From the NCBI GenBank assembly GCA_020736575.1, contig JAGPYM010000027.1, positions 372,001 through 436,000 on the forward strand: 64,000 nucleotides of DNA, written 5' to 3'. The notes under the pieces are model-generated. The model worked only from the letters and a program-made list of their open reading frames with translations, was not told the origin of the DNA and did not search any database. A program made the position numbers and the translations under genes. The stretch comes from Thelonectria olida (Eukaryota > Ascomycota > Sordariomycetes > Hypocreales > Nectriaceae). Positions 11,604 through 22,230 of the stretch are shown here, in pieces. The number at the start of each line of letters is the position of its first letter. The stretch's first letter is position 1.

Positions 11604-14600
11604 CTATGCATTTCCCCCCTCACGTTTTACTGGCAGCAGGTTGCGAAATTGACGTATCGACTTGAAACCCCCAGACTTGGCAGATTTCGGTTTTCTCAAC
11701 AGCGCAGCATACTCGTCTTCTGTGAACCAGGCTTTGACGACTTCCGAGGAAGGTATCTTCTTTGTTTTGGGTCCATAAGCAATCCAGGCACCTTCGCCAT
11801 ATAGACAATTCTGTCTCTTGGGTGGAAAATAATGGTTTGATTTGGTAGTCGGCCGACGTCTGAGTGGTTTTGGCATTTGGTCATCGTCGTCATTGTCTCG
11901 AAAAGGAAGGGCTGAAACGGGTTCATCATCGAGTCTCAGATTTAACAAGGGTTCGTCGTAGCTTGGTGCATCTGACAGGCTTTCGAGATTTGCTCCGTAC
12001 GAAACGAGAAGCTCCATCACATCCTTCACATTCTTGTGGTTTCCGCTGTCTTTTTCGCCTGCTATGCTGCTAATAAATCGTGTCCAAACAGTCGAGGAGC
12101 CATAGGTTTGGTTAGGTTCAGCTCCACTATCCAGAAGGATCTTGACGAGGCCTAGGTGAATATTGCCCAGATTTCCATTGACGACAACGTCTAGCAATGG
12201 TCTACCCAACTTGATGATATTAGTGCAAAGTTGGCTATTGCTGAATCTCGCCTGGACGTAGGAAACAATCTGCCTCTCGCATGCTAACCCAAGGAAAGAG
12301 GTATCTTCTGTTTCCCATGTCGACTCGCTCCGCGACATAAACATGTTGTATATTGACTCCGCGGACCCAAGAATCCTGACGAGCTCAGTTGGTGTTTCGG
12401 CGTTTTGCTCTACCTGCACCGCCCAGTCGAAAAGACGTTCAAAGAGTTTCTGCATTGCTGACTGGTGTCCGAACCTTTGGGTCGGCGACTGTTTGAGCGT
12501 GGCCAGAATAGCGCTGCACATTATCGACGCAGTATTCAGATTTCCGAGATGCTGGTGAAGGAATGGGCTTAGTCCATGTGGTCGAAGAAGAAATTCACGG
12601 ACAGTGCGGTGAAGGAAGTCAACCCGTACTTGAAAGTATCGATGCTGCTTCTCCCCATCAGATGCAATCTCAAGTAGTCCTTTACTCCGCGCGTCCAACT
12701 GTCGACGCATCTTGCCTTCCCGCATCTCAAGGTCGAACTCAGACATTGGCTCGACGGGCAGTTGAGTCGCGAACTTGGACTCGGCCTCAATTTCATCCCC
12801 AAATGAAAAGGCAACTGCCGACTGAGGCTCCGATGCCAACTTTGCAATTTCAAACATTCGGGTGGTAGATTGAAGATACATTGACGGAATGATGTCAATC
12901 ATGTGTTGAAAGAACTCCTCGAGGTCGTCTGGATATCTCTCCAGCCGAATCATCACAAGTTTGAGGGAATCTCCGCTCGTGAATCCGTTAAGAAGATCAC
13001 GCACCACGAGATACACCCATAGAAACACACCTTTGGCTCGTTAGCAAACTTCTTCAACCAGGTCGGTAACAATCGAATCCATGTGCAGCATGTTGACAAG
13101 CTGGCGTCTCTCTTCAAATTTGTCAGAGACATAGTGTCGAATATCGCTACGAGTGAGGTCTTCAAGCTGTAGCGACAAATGCATGTTTTTGCCGAAGACG
13201 TCGGCAAAGACGGACCAGGGCCGGCTCGAAACACACAGCCTGATATTCGAAAGGGAAGCAAGGCTTTGGATGCTTTTGACGAGATCAGTCGGGTCCATCT
13301 GGTCCTCTTCATATTCGTCTAGGCCATCGATGAAGAAACAAAACCTCACGTCCGAGCATTCCGCAATAATACGGCGGCAAACATGCAGGAGCTCTTCGTT
13401 TGTCCAAGTCCAATCGTCATCCCAGTCAATATCCAGCTCGACGCGTAGTGCATACACCCGAGGGACGAGATCGGGATCATGTCGTAGGAGTTCAAACAAA
13501 AGGGAACGGAGGAGACCATTCTGAGACTTCTGGAGAGGTGAGCCTGCATGCCAGAAGAAGAAGCTGGCAATTACGAGCTCATTCTCCCCCGTCCAGGATT
13601 TTAGGTGAAGACGCACGTCGTCATGATCAGATAGAAACTTCATGAGCGTCGACTTTCCCGAGCCTGGCTTCCCCTGGATCCAGAATATGCCATCTGCGGA
13701 TTGAAGCCAATTGACGAACTTAGTCCGCGGATCTGAATCCGGGAGACACTTCTGAAAGATCCAGGTGAATGTTTGAGCATGTGCATCTGGTATCTTCCTT
13801 CGTCTCGCTCTTATCCCGGTAAAATAGAGACTCATCAGCACGCGCTGAGCATTCCTGGTCGACTTGCCGGCTTCACGGAGATCATAGATGTGAGACCTTC
13901 CCGGACAAATCTCGTAGGTCCGCTGAAATACCACTGACGAATCTTCCGTCCAGTGTCTCGGTGTTTTCGTGGACTTTGAGTTGTTTTTTTACCGAGGTCG
14001 TATTGCTCGAGTCTTCAGGATCCAACCGTGCTGCAGCATCAAGAACATCTTCGCGCAGACTGCGAAATTCGGTCTGTATCGTGGTTCCCAGTACTTTGTT
14101 CGTGTTCTTCAGCTGATGGGAGATTTCCGAAATGCCATTGCTGGTACAGTCCATTCAGTTTCTTGCCTCAACCTGCATCTTGCAGAGGACCTTACAGGAT
14201 CAGTAGTTGAATATGCGAGCCGATTTGGGCCTGAAGCTTTGCCAGCCTGTGCGAGAAAGCTTCGATCTGTCCGTTTCGCCACACATCTTTTAATGCGACC
14301 AAGAAGCTTTTCCAAACCGTCTTCGTTCCGTGAACTTTCAATTTATCCAACACCTCGAGCAGATCGCGAGCGACGCCCTGTGCGTTAGTGACGAGAGCCT
14401 GGAGATCATCTCCACACCCAGGTGACACAGTGATGGCATCTCCGAGACGGGTTGCGTCATCTGCAATGGCTGAGAGAAATGCGTTGTCCTCGTTTTCGTC
14501 TGTGGCAGATTTATAGATTGTCCGTGTCTCGGCGAGTAGCTTCCAGGAGAACTCGAGCAAAGTGATGATGCTACTTGTCGTTCCAAGGATAGTGAAGGGA

Positions 14601-14608
14601 TCAGCCAT
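11604..14608 (-). pseudogene. NACHT (STAND/NLR-like) gene with one in-frame TAA
   Basis: Modelled exons: 14608-14196, 14140-13993 and 13922-11604, giving 959 codons plus the natural stop. Introns are 14195-14141 (GTAAGG...TACCAG) and 13992-13923 (GTAAAA...TTTCAG). Residues 1-140 (MADPFTILGTTSSIITLLEF...) look like the fungal STAND N-terminal domain. NACHT: Walker A GKPGSGKST at 271-279 and Walker B FFIDGLDEYE at 383-392. After it come the usual VDFLHRTVREFLL segment and one or two weak ankyrin-like units (LGLVKILLDSGAEPN, MELLVSYGANLES). Codon 481 is TAA (13043-13041), exactly inside the conserved phrase EEVC-stop-RAKGVFLWV; the same frame stays open for 478 more codons. A CAA to TAA change, the type RIP makes, would explain it. 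Family members act in non-self recognition and programmed cell death. The second intron is less certain than the first. Sequencing error cannot be excluded. Confidence 0.7.
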
Positions 14609-15224
14609 GGCTTGAGCTTTTGGAATTAACCAAGTTGGAACTATAAGAGGGAAAAGAGCATGAGTCTAAGAGGGAATTTCGTTAATGTGATTCAGCTCAT
14701 GTACCAATCAGCGCCATGCATGTACGTAATCACAGGATTAAGTCAAGGTTATTAGTATAAAAGAATTACAGTTTAATAATATAATAAGAAGATAAAAAGC
14801 TTATATATAATTTAAGTTGCTATTAAAAATAAATTAAGTCATTATAAAAACATGTATAAAAAAGAAATAATTTACTATAAAATGAAAATTTAATAAGGGA
14901 ATTGTCTTCAAGCAAGTTAAGCTTGCCGCTATACGCTTCCAGTTGATGCTTCCCCTGAATCTGGGGAAGACGAGGACCGTGTTTTGGCTCGAGTTGAACG
15001 CCAGATTATCAGTTTGAAACAAGTCGGATCTCGGCGAGCTGGAAGCCTGAGGATTTACAATGAGGGCCTAACTAGTCATAATATTCACTCACTCTCGTTT
15101 TAGTTTAAAAAGTATATTATACACTCGAGCTCGTAAGACATCAACAAGGAGCTGATTCTAGAATAGATTACAAGTGCTCTAGTACAATCGCCACAAGTGT
15201 CCTTCTTGTCCAATCGCCATTCCC
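14609..15224. other. Promoter of NACHT gene, AT-rich relic, 3' flank of permease
   Basis: About 615 bases. The first 130 are ordinary sequence upstream of the NACHT start. An AT-rich island follows (listed separately). The last 150 bases should be the permease 3' UTR. Confidence 0.55.
14741..14920. repeat. AT-rich island, probable RIP-mutated transposon relic
   Basis: Bases 14761-14880 contain only 16 G or C in 120 (13%), against roughly half in the flanking genes. The stretch is full of TA, TAAT and ATAA words, the product expected from CpA to TpA mutation on both strands. It is too short and degraded to name an element; no terminal repeats or coding remnant could be seen. Confidence 0.6.
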
Positions 15225-16925
15225 TTACTCGTTGTCCTGGACGTCGATGACGGTCGACTTGAACTTCCTGGCAGGAACCTTGCGGTTGAACAGAATGTCC
15301 GTCTCGCGGAACGTGCGGTGCTTGAGCTCGGGGAGGAAGAAGTAGGCCATCAGCCAGCAGACCACGGCGGTGCCGCCCCAGACGTAACCGCACTTGCCTG
15401 CAAGGTTCCAGCCCGTGGGGTTGAGCAGTCGGGACGCGAGGTAGATCATGGGGATCTCGGCCACGTAGTACGCAGCACGGCCGACGGCGGTGCTCAGGGC
15501 TCGGAGTCGCACCGAGGACGTCTCGGCGATGATGGTGTAGGAGATGGGGCCCAGGGTGCCGGCGAAGACGAAGGATATGAGGATTCCCAGGATGGCCTGC
15601 ACGTAGTTGGTCGCGTCGCTCTGCTTGATGGAGGCGATGATGCCGAGAATTATGAGCAGAGCCACGTTGGTGGCCGTGCCCCAGAGATAGATGGTTCGAC
15701 GGCCGAACCAGGCGGAAAGGGGCCAGGAGAGCGCGTTGGCAACGAATTGGAGACACGAGTTGATCAGGTTCAGCTGGAAAGACTTGTCGGAGCTCATACC
15801 GGCCTCTGAACGCGGAGTCAGTCATGCTTGAAGGGGTATCAGACGGGGGAGGTTACTCACGCTCGAAGAAGAAGGTAGCCTGGTTGGCAATCAAGTTACC
15901 GGCAAAGTTCTGCGAGGCGTACATCAAGCAGGTGATAGTCGTTCGGCGCAAATCGGTGCCCTTGAAAAGGTCGAGGAGGGTCGGGCTGCCGCCCATCTTG
16001 GCTTCGATCTCGACGGTTCGCTCCATCATGGCAAGGGACTGTTGGGCCTGGTCGTCGGACGAGGCACCCAGGCGCTCGATGGAGCGGAGGGCCTCGGCCT
16101 TGCGTCCGCGGCGGATGAGCCACCAGGGAGATTCGGGGGAGAGGAAGATGAGGATCAGGAGGGGGGTCGGGAAGAGCCACTGGAGGGCCAGGGGCACTCG
16201 CCACGACCACTCGTCGGTTCGCTTGTTGTAGGCGTATGTGACGCCGGCGACGATGATGGAACCAATGGACCAGGACATTTGCAGCGAAGCGGTACAGGCG
16301 CCTCTCAGGGCGAGAGGCACAATCTCAGAAGCGTAGGCGGGGGCGTTGGCAATGAAGAAGCCCCACGGAACACCCTCGAGGGCTTGGCCGACGACGAGGA
16401 GGGTGAGCGAGTTGGCGAAGAAGGAGACGAAGATGGTGGCGTTCATGAGCATCAGGCCGAGGATGGTGGTCCAGCGGTAGCCGAGACGGTTGGTGATGGG
16501 GCCGGCCATGAAGACGCCGACAAAGGCGCCGCACTGGCCGGACTGGAAGAGGGCGCTCTGCCACTTGGTCTCGATGGTCCAGCCTTCGCCAGGGACGTGG
16601 ACGCCGTACTTTTCCTTGAAGGCGGGGAGGGCGACAAAGTTGCCGTTGAGGAACATGTCGAAAGACTCCATAACCTAGATGAAGAATTAGGTGTTGTTCC
16701 GAGGCAGGGTCAGAAGTAACTCACAATGGTGAAACACATGATAAAGGCCCATAGACAAGCCCACGGGTGAAGCTTGGTCGCCTCCCACACTCCCAGCTCG
16801 TGCTCGCGGTTCTCGCCATCAAAGGCATCCGTCATGAGATCTTGGTTTTTCAGGACCTCGGCATGGAGGATGTCGGCGCCGCCGCGCGACTCGTCGTCCT
16901 TTGACTCTATGACGCCAGCTGTCAT
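15225..16925 (-). CDS. MFS sugar (alpha-glucoside-type) transporter, three exons
   Basis: Proton-coupled sugar uptake at the plasma membrane, of the maltose-permease branch of the sugar porter family. Exons: 16925-16725, 16674-15861 and 15805-15225; introns 16724-16675 (GTGAGT...CTAG) and 15860-15806 (GTGAGT...TTCAG). Both junctions restore family phrases: FTIVMESFDMFLNGNFVALPAF and FFFEQAGMSSDKSFQLN. The protein has 531 residues, a normal length. About twelve hydrophobic segments are present, with PESPWWLIRRGR after helix 6 and the sugar-porter ending PELKHRTFRETDILF. The start MTAGVIESKDDES is chosen because the in-frame upstream part (MACPRRPNS...) is not family-like and the long acidic cytoplasmic N-terminus begins here. 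Substrate (maltose, isomaltose, sucrose or other) cannot be read. Three CreA-like motifs lie upstream. Confidence 0.92.
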
Positions 16926-17260
16926 GATGGGAATTCTGGTGGTGGAAAGGGTTGACCCAGAGGAAAGGCTCGAGGTAGGAGAAGAAGTCTTAGGTATTAT
17001 ATCTGTTACTCTATTGCTAGTGCTATAGCTGTTGGGCCTTCTTGGACAGGCCAATGGTGTACTCGTGGAACGACTCGGCGTCCCTGCATGCGTCCAGGGT
17101 CATGATAGGCGCGCATTCATATACAACCGATGAAGCGCCTAGTTCGGGGACTTGCTGTATCAGACTGGATCGCTTCAGGCTCAGAGCATGGCCATCCCAG
17201 AGGTTTGAGGCTTTGGGATGTAACAATGCGGCTCCACTGGCGCGGGCAGAAGGGCCCAAG

Positions 17261-17516
17261 GCGGGGGAAAAGTCGGAGTAATCATCAAGACACATGGTCT
17301 CTCTCCACTCGCAATGCTCTACTTGAATCATAACCCCAAAGGCCATTGGAGATTTTGAGCGAGTAACGTAGCATCTCGGATTTGTCTTCCGCTTTAGGTC
17401 CAATGCCCCAGACAAATTGGCCTACTCGTATAGAAACCCCGTGGGAATAATACGGGTCCTTGGGGGAGGAGGTCGAACCACTTCTGGGGATTGGGGTAAT
17501 TAGGGGGCGACCGGGG
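17261..17516. promoter_or_regulatory. Cluster of CreA-like (SYGGRG) motifs
   Basis: GCGGGG at 17261-17266, CTGGGG at 17484-17489 and CCGGGG at 17511-17516 match the SYGGRG core bound by the carbon catabolite repressor CreA. They lie 336-592 bases upstream of the permease start. A repressor role for glucose is plausible for a disaccharide permease, but the motif is short and occurs by chance. Confidence 0.35.
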
Positions 17517-19309
17517 GAGGCATTCGCACCTAGACTCGCCGAGCGTGTGGAGAAACGAGGGGCAGTTGGGCAGCAGAGTCGACACAGAACTCGACGGCGC
17601 GGGGTTTGGTCTGAGTGCTTGACGTCTACGATTGGTGCGCATGGCTTCCCTCCTCCAAGCCGACTTACTCCTCACGGTGGAAGCGGTCCCGTCTTCCCCG
17701 ATGATCTCGAATATTCCCCCAAGACAACAGCATCAGCAGCATGGAGATTCTCACTCGGCGCGAACCAAGATCGATCGGCCGCATAATGGTCTGAGGGAGA
17801 CCACGTGTTGGTGTTGATGGCGAGAGAGATGCGCGTTGCATCGAGACAGGCAGAAGCGGATTGTTCCAGGTATACACGTTGGAATGCACGGGCGGGTGGC
17901 CAGTCGGAAAAGTCAACAGTCGGTACACAGGGAAAAAAAACGCAATCTGCCAACATGAGATATCGTTGCAGATAGACACCATCTTTTCTTATCCCCCTGA
18001 TCCCACGTGTTGGCTAACATCGGAGTCCCATCCCCCAGCCCCTTGGCTGATGCATGGCAGGCTTGGTGTTCAGCCACGTATGCACCGCCACAGTGAGCCA
18101 GCCACGACTTGGGGAACAAACCTCGGTAGTTACTTAGCGAGCAACCTCTCAATGAGGTTTTCTCCAAGTTGAAGTCTCACAACGAAATAACTTCAACAAC
18201 ACTTACCTCCCGTTCGTTTCGCAACCAATCACGCCAACTTTATGAAAAATACTGGATTTATGTGCACATTATTCCAATTATTTCTAAATCGTGTCCCAAT
18301 CGTGCTAGGCGTCGCGCCTCCAACTGTTCAGTGTAGGTTAGCTGGTAAGCTTGTTCTCCTGATGCGCCACAACGGGCGAACCGGCCGAGCTGAAACCTTG
18401 ACTCCATTTCGTTTCAACACGGAGCCATGGAAGGCTGATCTTTCTTCAGGGGGACGGAGCATCGGTTCCTTGGCAGTCCGGATCTCGGCTGGCTGGGCGG
18501 CATCATGGAGAATCCTTACCAGGCGTTGAGTCTTGGCCGTCCATGGTGCTACCCCAATACCCCAACTCTGGGCAGCTTGGCAGCATCGCGATCGGTTCCC
18601 TTGGCATCACGACCATATGACAGGTTCATTTGTTCCTGTCGTTGCTTCGTTGAAGATACTCTCCATCCTCACCCAAACCGTTTTCCAGTACTCGCCGACA
18701 TCCGCTCATTACCTCGCAAATACACCATGACAAACAAAAAACCAATCTAGGCCAAAGCCCAACAAGATAGTTTCATGACCAACCGTAGCTCCGGCGCCTG
18801 CACGGACAATGTTTCAGCTCTCCATATCCCCTTCCGGTGGCTCATTTCCATCGCTAGCAAACCTCAGACGAATCACACGACGCGGTGCCTGGCAAAACGA
18901 AACGGTGGCTGCCACTAACGCCGAAGCGCCCCCTGAACCGGCTTGGCCTCGCCGGAGAAAGTCGATAGAGCCATGATCCGAGTGCTTCTTTAGACTACCG
19001 GTAGGCCGGGACTTAACGTCATGGAAGCGCTTGGTGAGAGAAACCAAAGCGCCCTGTGAATTACCACCGGAAAATAGGGTGGTGCTAGAATAGTAGAACA
19101 GCTGTGAGCCGCAGCCCAGTACCCCAGACGGCGTCTTGCGCTCGTATGGCTGAATAGTGCAGAGTCTAGAGCATCGTGACCAGCCCCTATCGACTAACAT
19201 CGCCAGATTTCGTCCTAGTAACTACTAGCCTTGTGGTGAAGGAAACAAGCATCACTGGGAATCGGGACAGACTAACGACAGCTCCATCGTGGTAGACAAT
19301 GAAGGCATC

Positions 19310-19316
19310 TATATAA
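19310..19316 (+). promoter_or_regulatory. TATA box of the Cys-rich repeat gene
   Basis: TATATAA, 176 bases upstream of the ATG at 19492 and followed by a C/T-rich leader. This is a usual distance for strongly expressed fungal genes. Confidence 0.5.
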
Positions 19317-19491
19317 CCTCTTGTGCTCATCCTTCCTCTCACCTCATCTCAAGCTCTCAACCACCTTCGTTTTACATACTCACGTCTACCAAGCACACGA
19401 GCCTCGTTATCGCGTGTCTTGGAATAGACCACTCTCCTTCTCTTCTCCTCGAGCAAGCCGCTCCTTACATTCATTCCCACGGCTTGCCACC

Positions 19492-21681
19492 ATGCTTTTC
19501 AAATACTTCACCCTCAGCGCACTACTGGCCTTCAGCTCCGTCATTGCTGTCCCGGAGCCTCACGCAAACCCTGTTGCCGTTGAGCCTCGCTACGCCGATG
19601 CCTCTCATGATGCTCACCTCGTCGGCCGCACAGCCTACTGCGGCACCGACTCGACCTGGGACGCCAACACACGCACCTGCATCTGCATCAAAGACGGTGC
19701 CATCTACGACAGCGGCACCGGGAAGTGCAACTGCCCAGCAGGCACAACCGCCCAGCCCACCAAGTGCGTCTGTGGCGACGGCGCAACCCTGTCCAACAGC
19801 AAATGCAGCTGTCCCGCGACCGGCGCGACCTACGACAACGACACCAAGAAGTGCAGCTGCGCCAAGAACTACAAAGTCTCCGGCAACAAGTGTGTTGTTG
19901 ACTGCGGCACCGATGCGACCCTGGGCGCCGACAACAAGTGCTGCTGCACCATGAAGGACGCCGTCTTCAATGAAAACACCCGAAAGTGCAGCTGTCCCGC
20001 CGGCAAGAAGCCCAACCTGACCGGCACCGCGTGTGTCGACAAGTGCCCCAGCGACGCGGACTACCAGACGGCCGGCGACACGTGCAAGTGCCGCAACGGC
20101 AAGGACTACAACCAAGGCACCAACACTTGCGAGTGTCCCAAGGGGATGAAGCCGGACGGCAGTGGTTGCAAGAACATTTGCCCTGTCGGCTCCAAGTATC
20201 AGGATAACGGGAGCTGCAAGTGTGACAACAGCGCCTATGTCATCTTGAACGGTGCTTGTGCCTGCCCCAAGGGCATGAAGCCCGATGGAAGTACGGGCTG
20301 CAAGAACATCTGCCCCGACGGTTCCAAATACCAGGACGACGGCTCTTGCAAATGCGACAATAGCGCCTACGTTATCCTAAACGGTGTCTGTTGCTGCCCT
20401 AAGGGTATGAAGCCCAACGGGAGCAACGGCTGCAAGAACATTTGCCCTGACGGCTCCAAGTATCAAGATGACGGCAGCTGCAAGTGTGATAACAGTGCCT
20501 ACGTCATCTTGAACGGCGTCTGCTGCTGTCCCAAGGGAATGAAGCCGGACGGAAACAACGGCTGCAAGAATATCTGCCCCGGCGGCTCCAAGTATCAGGA
20601 TGATGGAAGCTGCAAGTGTGACAACAGCGCCTACGTGATCCTGAACGGTGTTTGCGGCTGCCCTAAGAGCCAAGTCCCCAACGGAAGCGGTTGCAAGAAC
20701 AAGTGCTGTGACGGCTCAACATATCAGGATGATGGCAGCTGCAAATGTGACAACCCGTCTTACATCTACAGCAACGGTGCATGTGGCTGCCCCAAGAGCC
20801 AGGTTCCCAACGGAAGCGGCTGCAAGAACAAGTGCGCCGATGGATCGAAGTACCAGGACGACGGATCTTGCAAGTGTGACAACCCGGCCTACATTTACAC
20901 GAATGGCGCCTGTTCGTGTCCCGCAGGCAAGAAGCCCGACGGCCAGAACGGCTGCAAGGACAAGTGCCCCAGCGGCTCCATGCCCCAGCCCAACGACTCC
21001 TGCAAGTGCACCAACCCAGCCTACGTCCTCGACAACGACACCTGTGGCTGCCCCAAGGGCAAGAAGCCTGTCGGTAATGGCTGCAAGGATACGTGCCCCA
21101 GCTGCTCCGTCTGGCAACCCGATGGCTCGTGCAAATGCAACGACCCCCGCCTTGTCTACGACCCAACTTCCAACGACTGCATCTGCCCTGCTGGCCAGAG
21201 GATGACTCGAAACGGATGCAAGCCCGACTGCGGCCCAGACGCGGAGCTCAAGAGGGGAGACTGCGTCTGCAAGGTGAAGGGCCAAGTCTACGACCAGGGA
21301 ACGTGCAGCTGCCCGCCAGGCTCGGTGCTGCAGAACAACTGCTGCGTGACCGACTGCGGCGACGAGGCCTACTGGAACAAGCGGTCGCAGGAGTGCGTGT
21401 GCAACAAGAACGGGCAGATCTTCGACGAAGGCTCCCGCACGTGCGACTGCCCCGCGGGCCAGACGTGGACGTGGTACGGATGCGGCGCCGACTGCGGAAA
21501 CGACGCGTACTGGGACCAGCGGACGGGGGCGTGCGTGTGCCGCACGAGGGACATGGAGTACAACCCGGACACGCAGCAGTGCAGCTGCGGCGGCGGCATG
21601 GTCTACAGGGACAAGTGCTGCTGTCCCCGGGGCCAGAGCTACGACTCGGACCAGGGCCGGTGCAGACGCGGTCGCTACTGA
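19492..21681 (+). CDS. Secreted Cys-rich protein with nine tandem Cys units
   Basis: Single exon, 729 residues. The start is set at 19492 (GCCACCATG context) because it begins a signal peptide, MLFKYFTLSALLAFSSVIAV; the frame is open upstream to 19321 without such a feature. A likely propeptide follows, ending VGR before the first Cys. The mature protein consists of short Cys modules of the form CxCxxG...Yd...xxCxCPxG. Nine tandem units of 43-45 residues occupy 20038-21222, and shorter divergent modules lie on both sides. CC and CCC runs (GVCCCPKGMKP) are frequent. No membrane segment or GPI signal is present; it ends CRRGRY. Cys spacing recalls EGF/Stig1-like modules, but no named domain fits cleanly. 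Likely a secreted or wall-associated structural or adhesive protein; function unknown. It faces another Cys-rich surface protein gene across a 549-base gap. Confidence 0.88.
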   Translation: MLFKYFTLSALLAFSSVIAVPEPHANPVAVEPRYADASHDAHLVGRTAYCGTDSTWDANTRTCICIKDGAIYDSGTGKCNCPAGTTAQPTKCVCGDGATLSNSKCSCPATGATYDNDTKKCSCAKNYKVSGNKCVVDCGTDATLGADNKCCCTMKDAVFNENTRKCSCPAGKKPNLTGTACVDKCPSDADYQTAGDTCKCRNGKDYNQGTNTCECPKGMKPDGSGCKNICPVGSKYQDNGSCKCDNSAYVILNGACACPKGMKPDGSTGCKNICPDGSKYQDDGSCKCDNSAYVILNGVCCCPKGMKPNGSNGCKNICPDGSKYQDDGSCKCDNSAYVILNGVCCCPKGMKPDGNNGCKNICPGGSKYQDDGSCKCDNSAYVILNGVCGCPKSQVPNGSGCKNKCCDGSTYQDDGSCKCDNPSYIYSNGACGCPKSQVPNGSGCKNKCADGSKYQDDGSCKCDNPAYIYTNGACSCPAGKKPDGQNGCKDKCPSGSMPQPNDSCKCTNPAYVLDNDTCGCPKGKKPVGNGCKDTCPSCSVWQPDGSCKCNDPRLVYDPTSNDCICPAGQRMTRNGCKPDCGPDAELKRGDCVCKVKGQVYDQGTCSCPPGSVLQNNCCVTDCGDEAYWNKRSQECVCNKNGQIFDEGSRTCDCPAGQTWTWYGCGADCGNDAYWDQRTGACVCRTRDMEYNPDTQQCSCGGGMVYRDKCCCPRGQSYDSDQGRCRRGRY
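20038..21222 (+). repeat. Nine tandem 129-135-nt coding repeats
   Basis: Each unit encodes about 44 residues starting D/N-x-CP and ending GCK, with SCKCDN and NGxCxCPKG inside. The central units (20173-20697) are nearly identical as protein. Units 20305-20436 and 20437-20568 nevertheless differ at 22 synonymous codons and only 2 replacement codons, so they are old copies and not a recent expansion. Confidence 0.85.
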
Positions 21682-22230
21682 TGGCATGATGATGTGGTAA
21701 AGGGGGAGCACGCTGGGAAGGGGTTTTGAGGCGACGATTCATTCTCTCATCGTTGCCTCGTTACGATCATTACTTGAAAGCCTATGCTTGATGTATTATT
21801 CCGTTTCCGTTCACAGTATGTATGCATTGTAATAAGACGCAGTATAGTCAGAATAATAATTAATACTCCAACAATGAGACCGGTTCCTCTCCTCTTGTCG
21901 CTCGTTCATTACTACTACCCTCGAGACTAATTGGACGCTTGACAATATGTCCTTAGAGATTCAGGTTTGAGCTACTATTGTATTAGCCGTGGTCGTCCAA
22001 AAGTGCGCGATGAAGCAATCTGGGGCATCACAACAGAGTCCAACTCTCGCAATATCTCTGAGCTAGTGATGAGAAACTGGTCGGACGCAACCGATGATGG
22101 CATTATACAAGTTTCCAACCGTTACAGCGCTACATGCATATCCCTGAAAGCGCCAAGCAAACAAACACATTGGTCCTATACCTTGTACACCACCCTACCA
22201 ATACACTCACTCCCATTCATCAAGTACACA
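21682..22230. other. Convergent intergenic region
   Basis: About 550 bases between the 3' ends of the two Cys-rich surface protein genes. The part around 21780-21870 is AT-rich, as expected for 3' UTRs and polyadenylation signals. No gene seen. Confidence 0.5.

Larger units (their letters stand above)
16926..19491. other. 2.6 kb divergent intergenic region
   Basis: Shared upstream region of the sugar permease (-) and the Cys-rich repeat protein (+). Several open frames of 80-130 codons exist on both strands, none with a recognisable motif, signal peptide or credible splice structure. The right end contains a TATA element and a C/T-rich leader. Confidence 0.5.

Noticed and set aside
13029..13110. 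Intron hiding the TAA of the NACHT gene (TGCTAAC resembles a branch site)
   Set aside because: Available donors (GTCAAC, GTTACC, GTTGAA) are poor or give introns of 28-34 nt, and removal would delete conserved residues before RAKGVFLWV.
18814..19200. 128-codon minus-strand ORF in the 17-19 kb gap
   Set aside because: No signal, domain or splice partner; composition like non-coding flanks.
20716..21711. 331-codon antisense ORF opposite the Cys repeats
   Set aside because: Val/Ala-rich repetitive shadow created by the sense repeats (TGC/AAG codons read in reverse).
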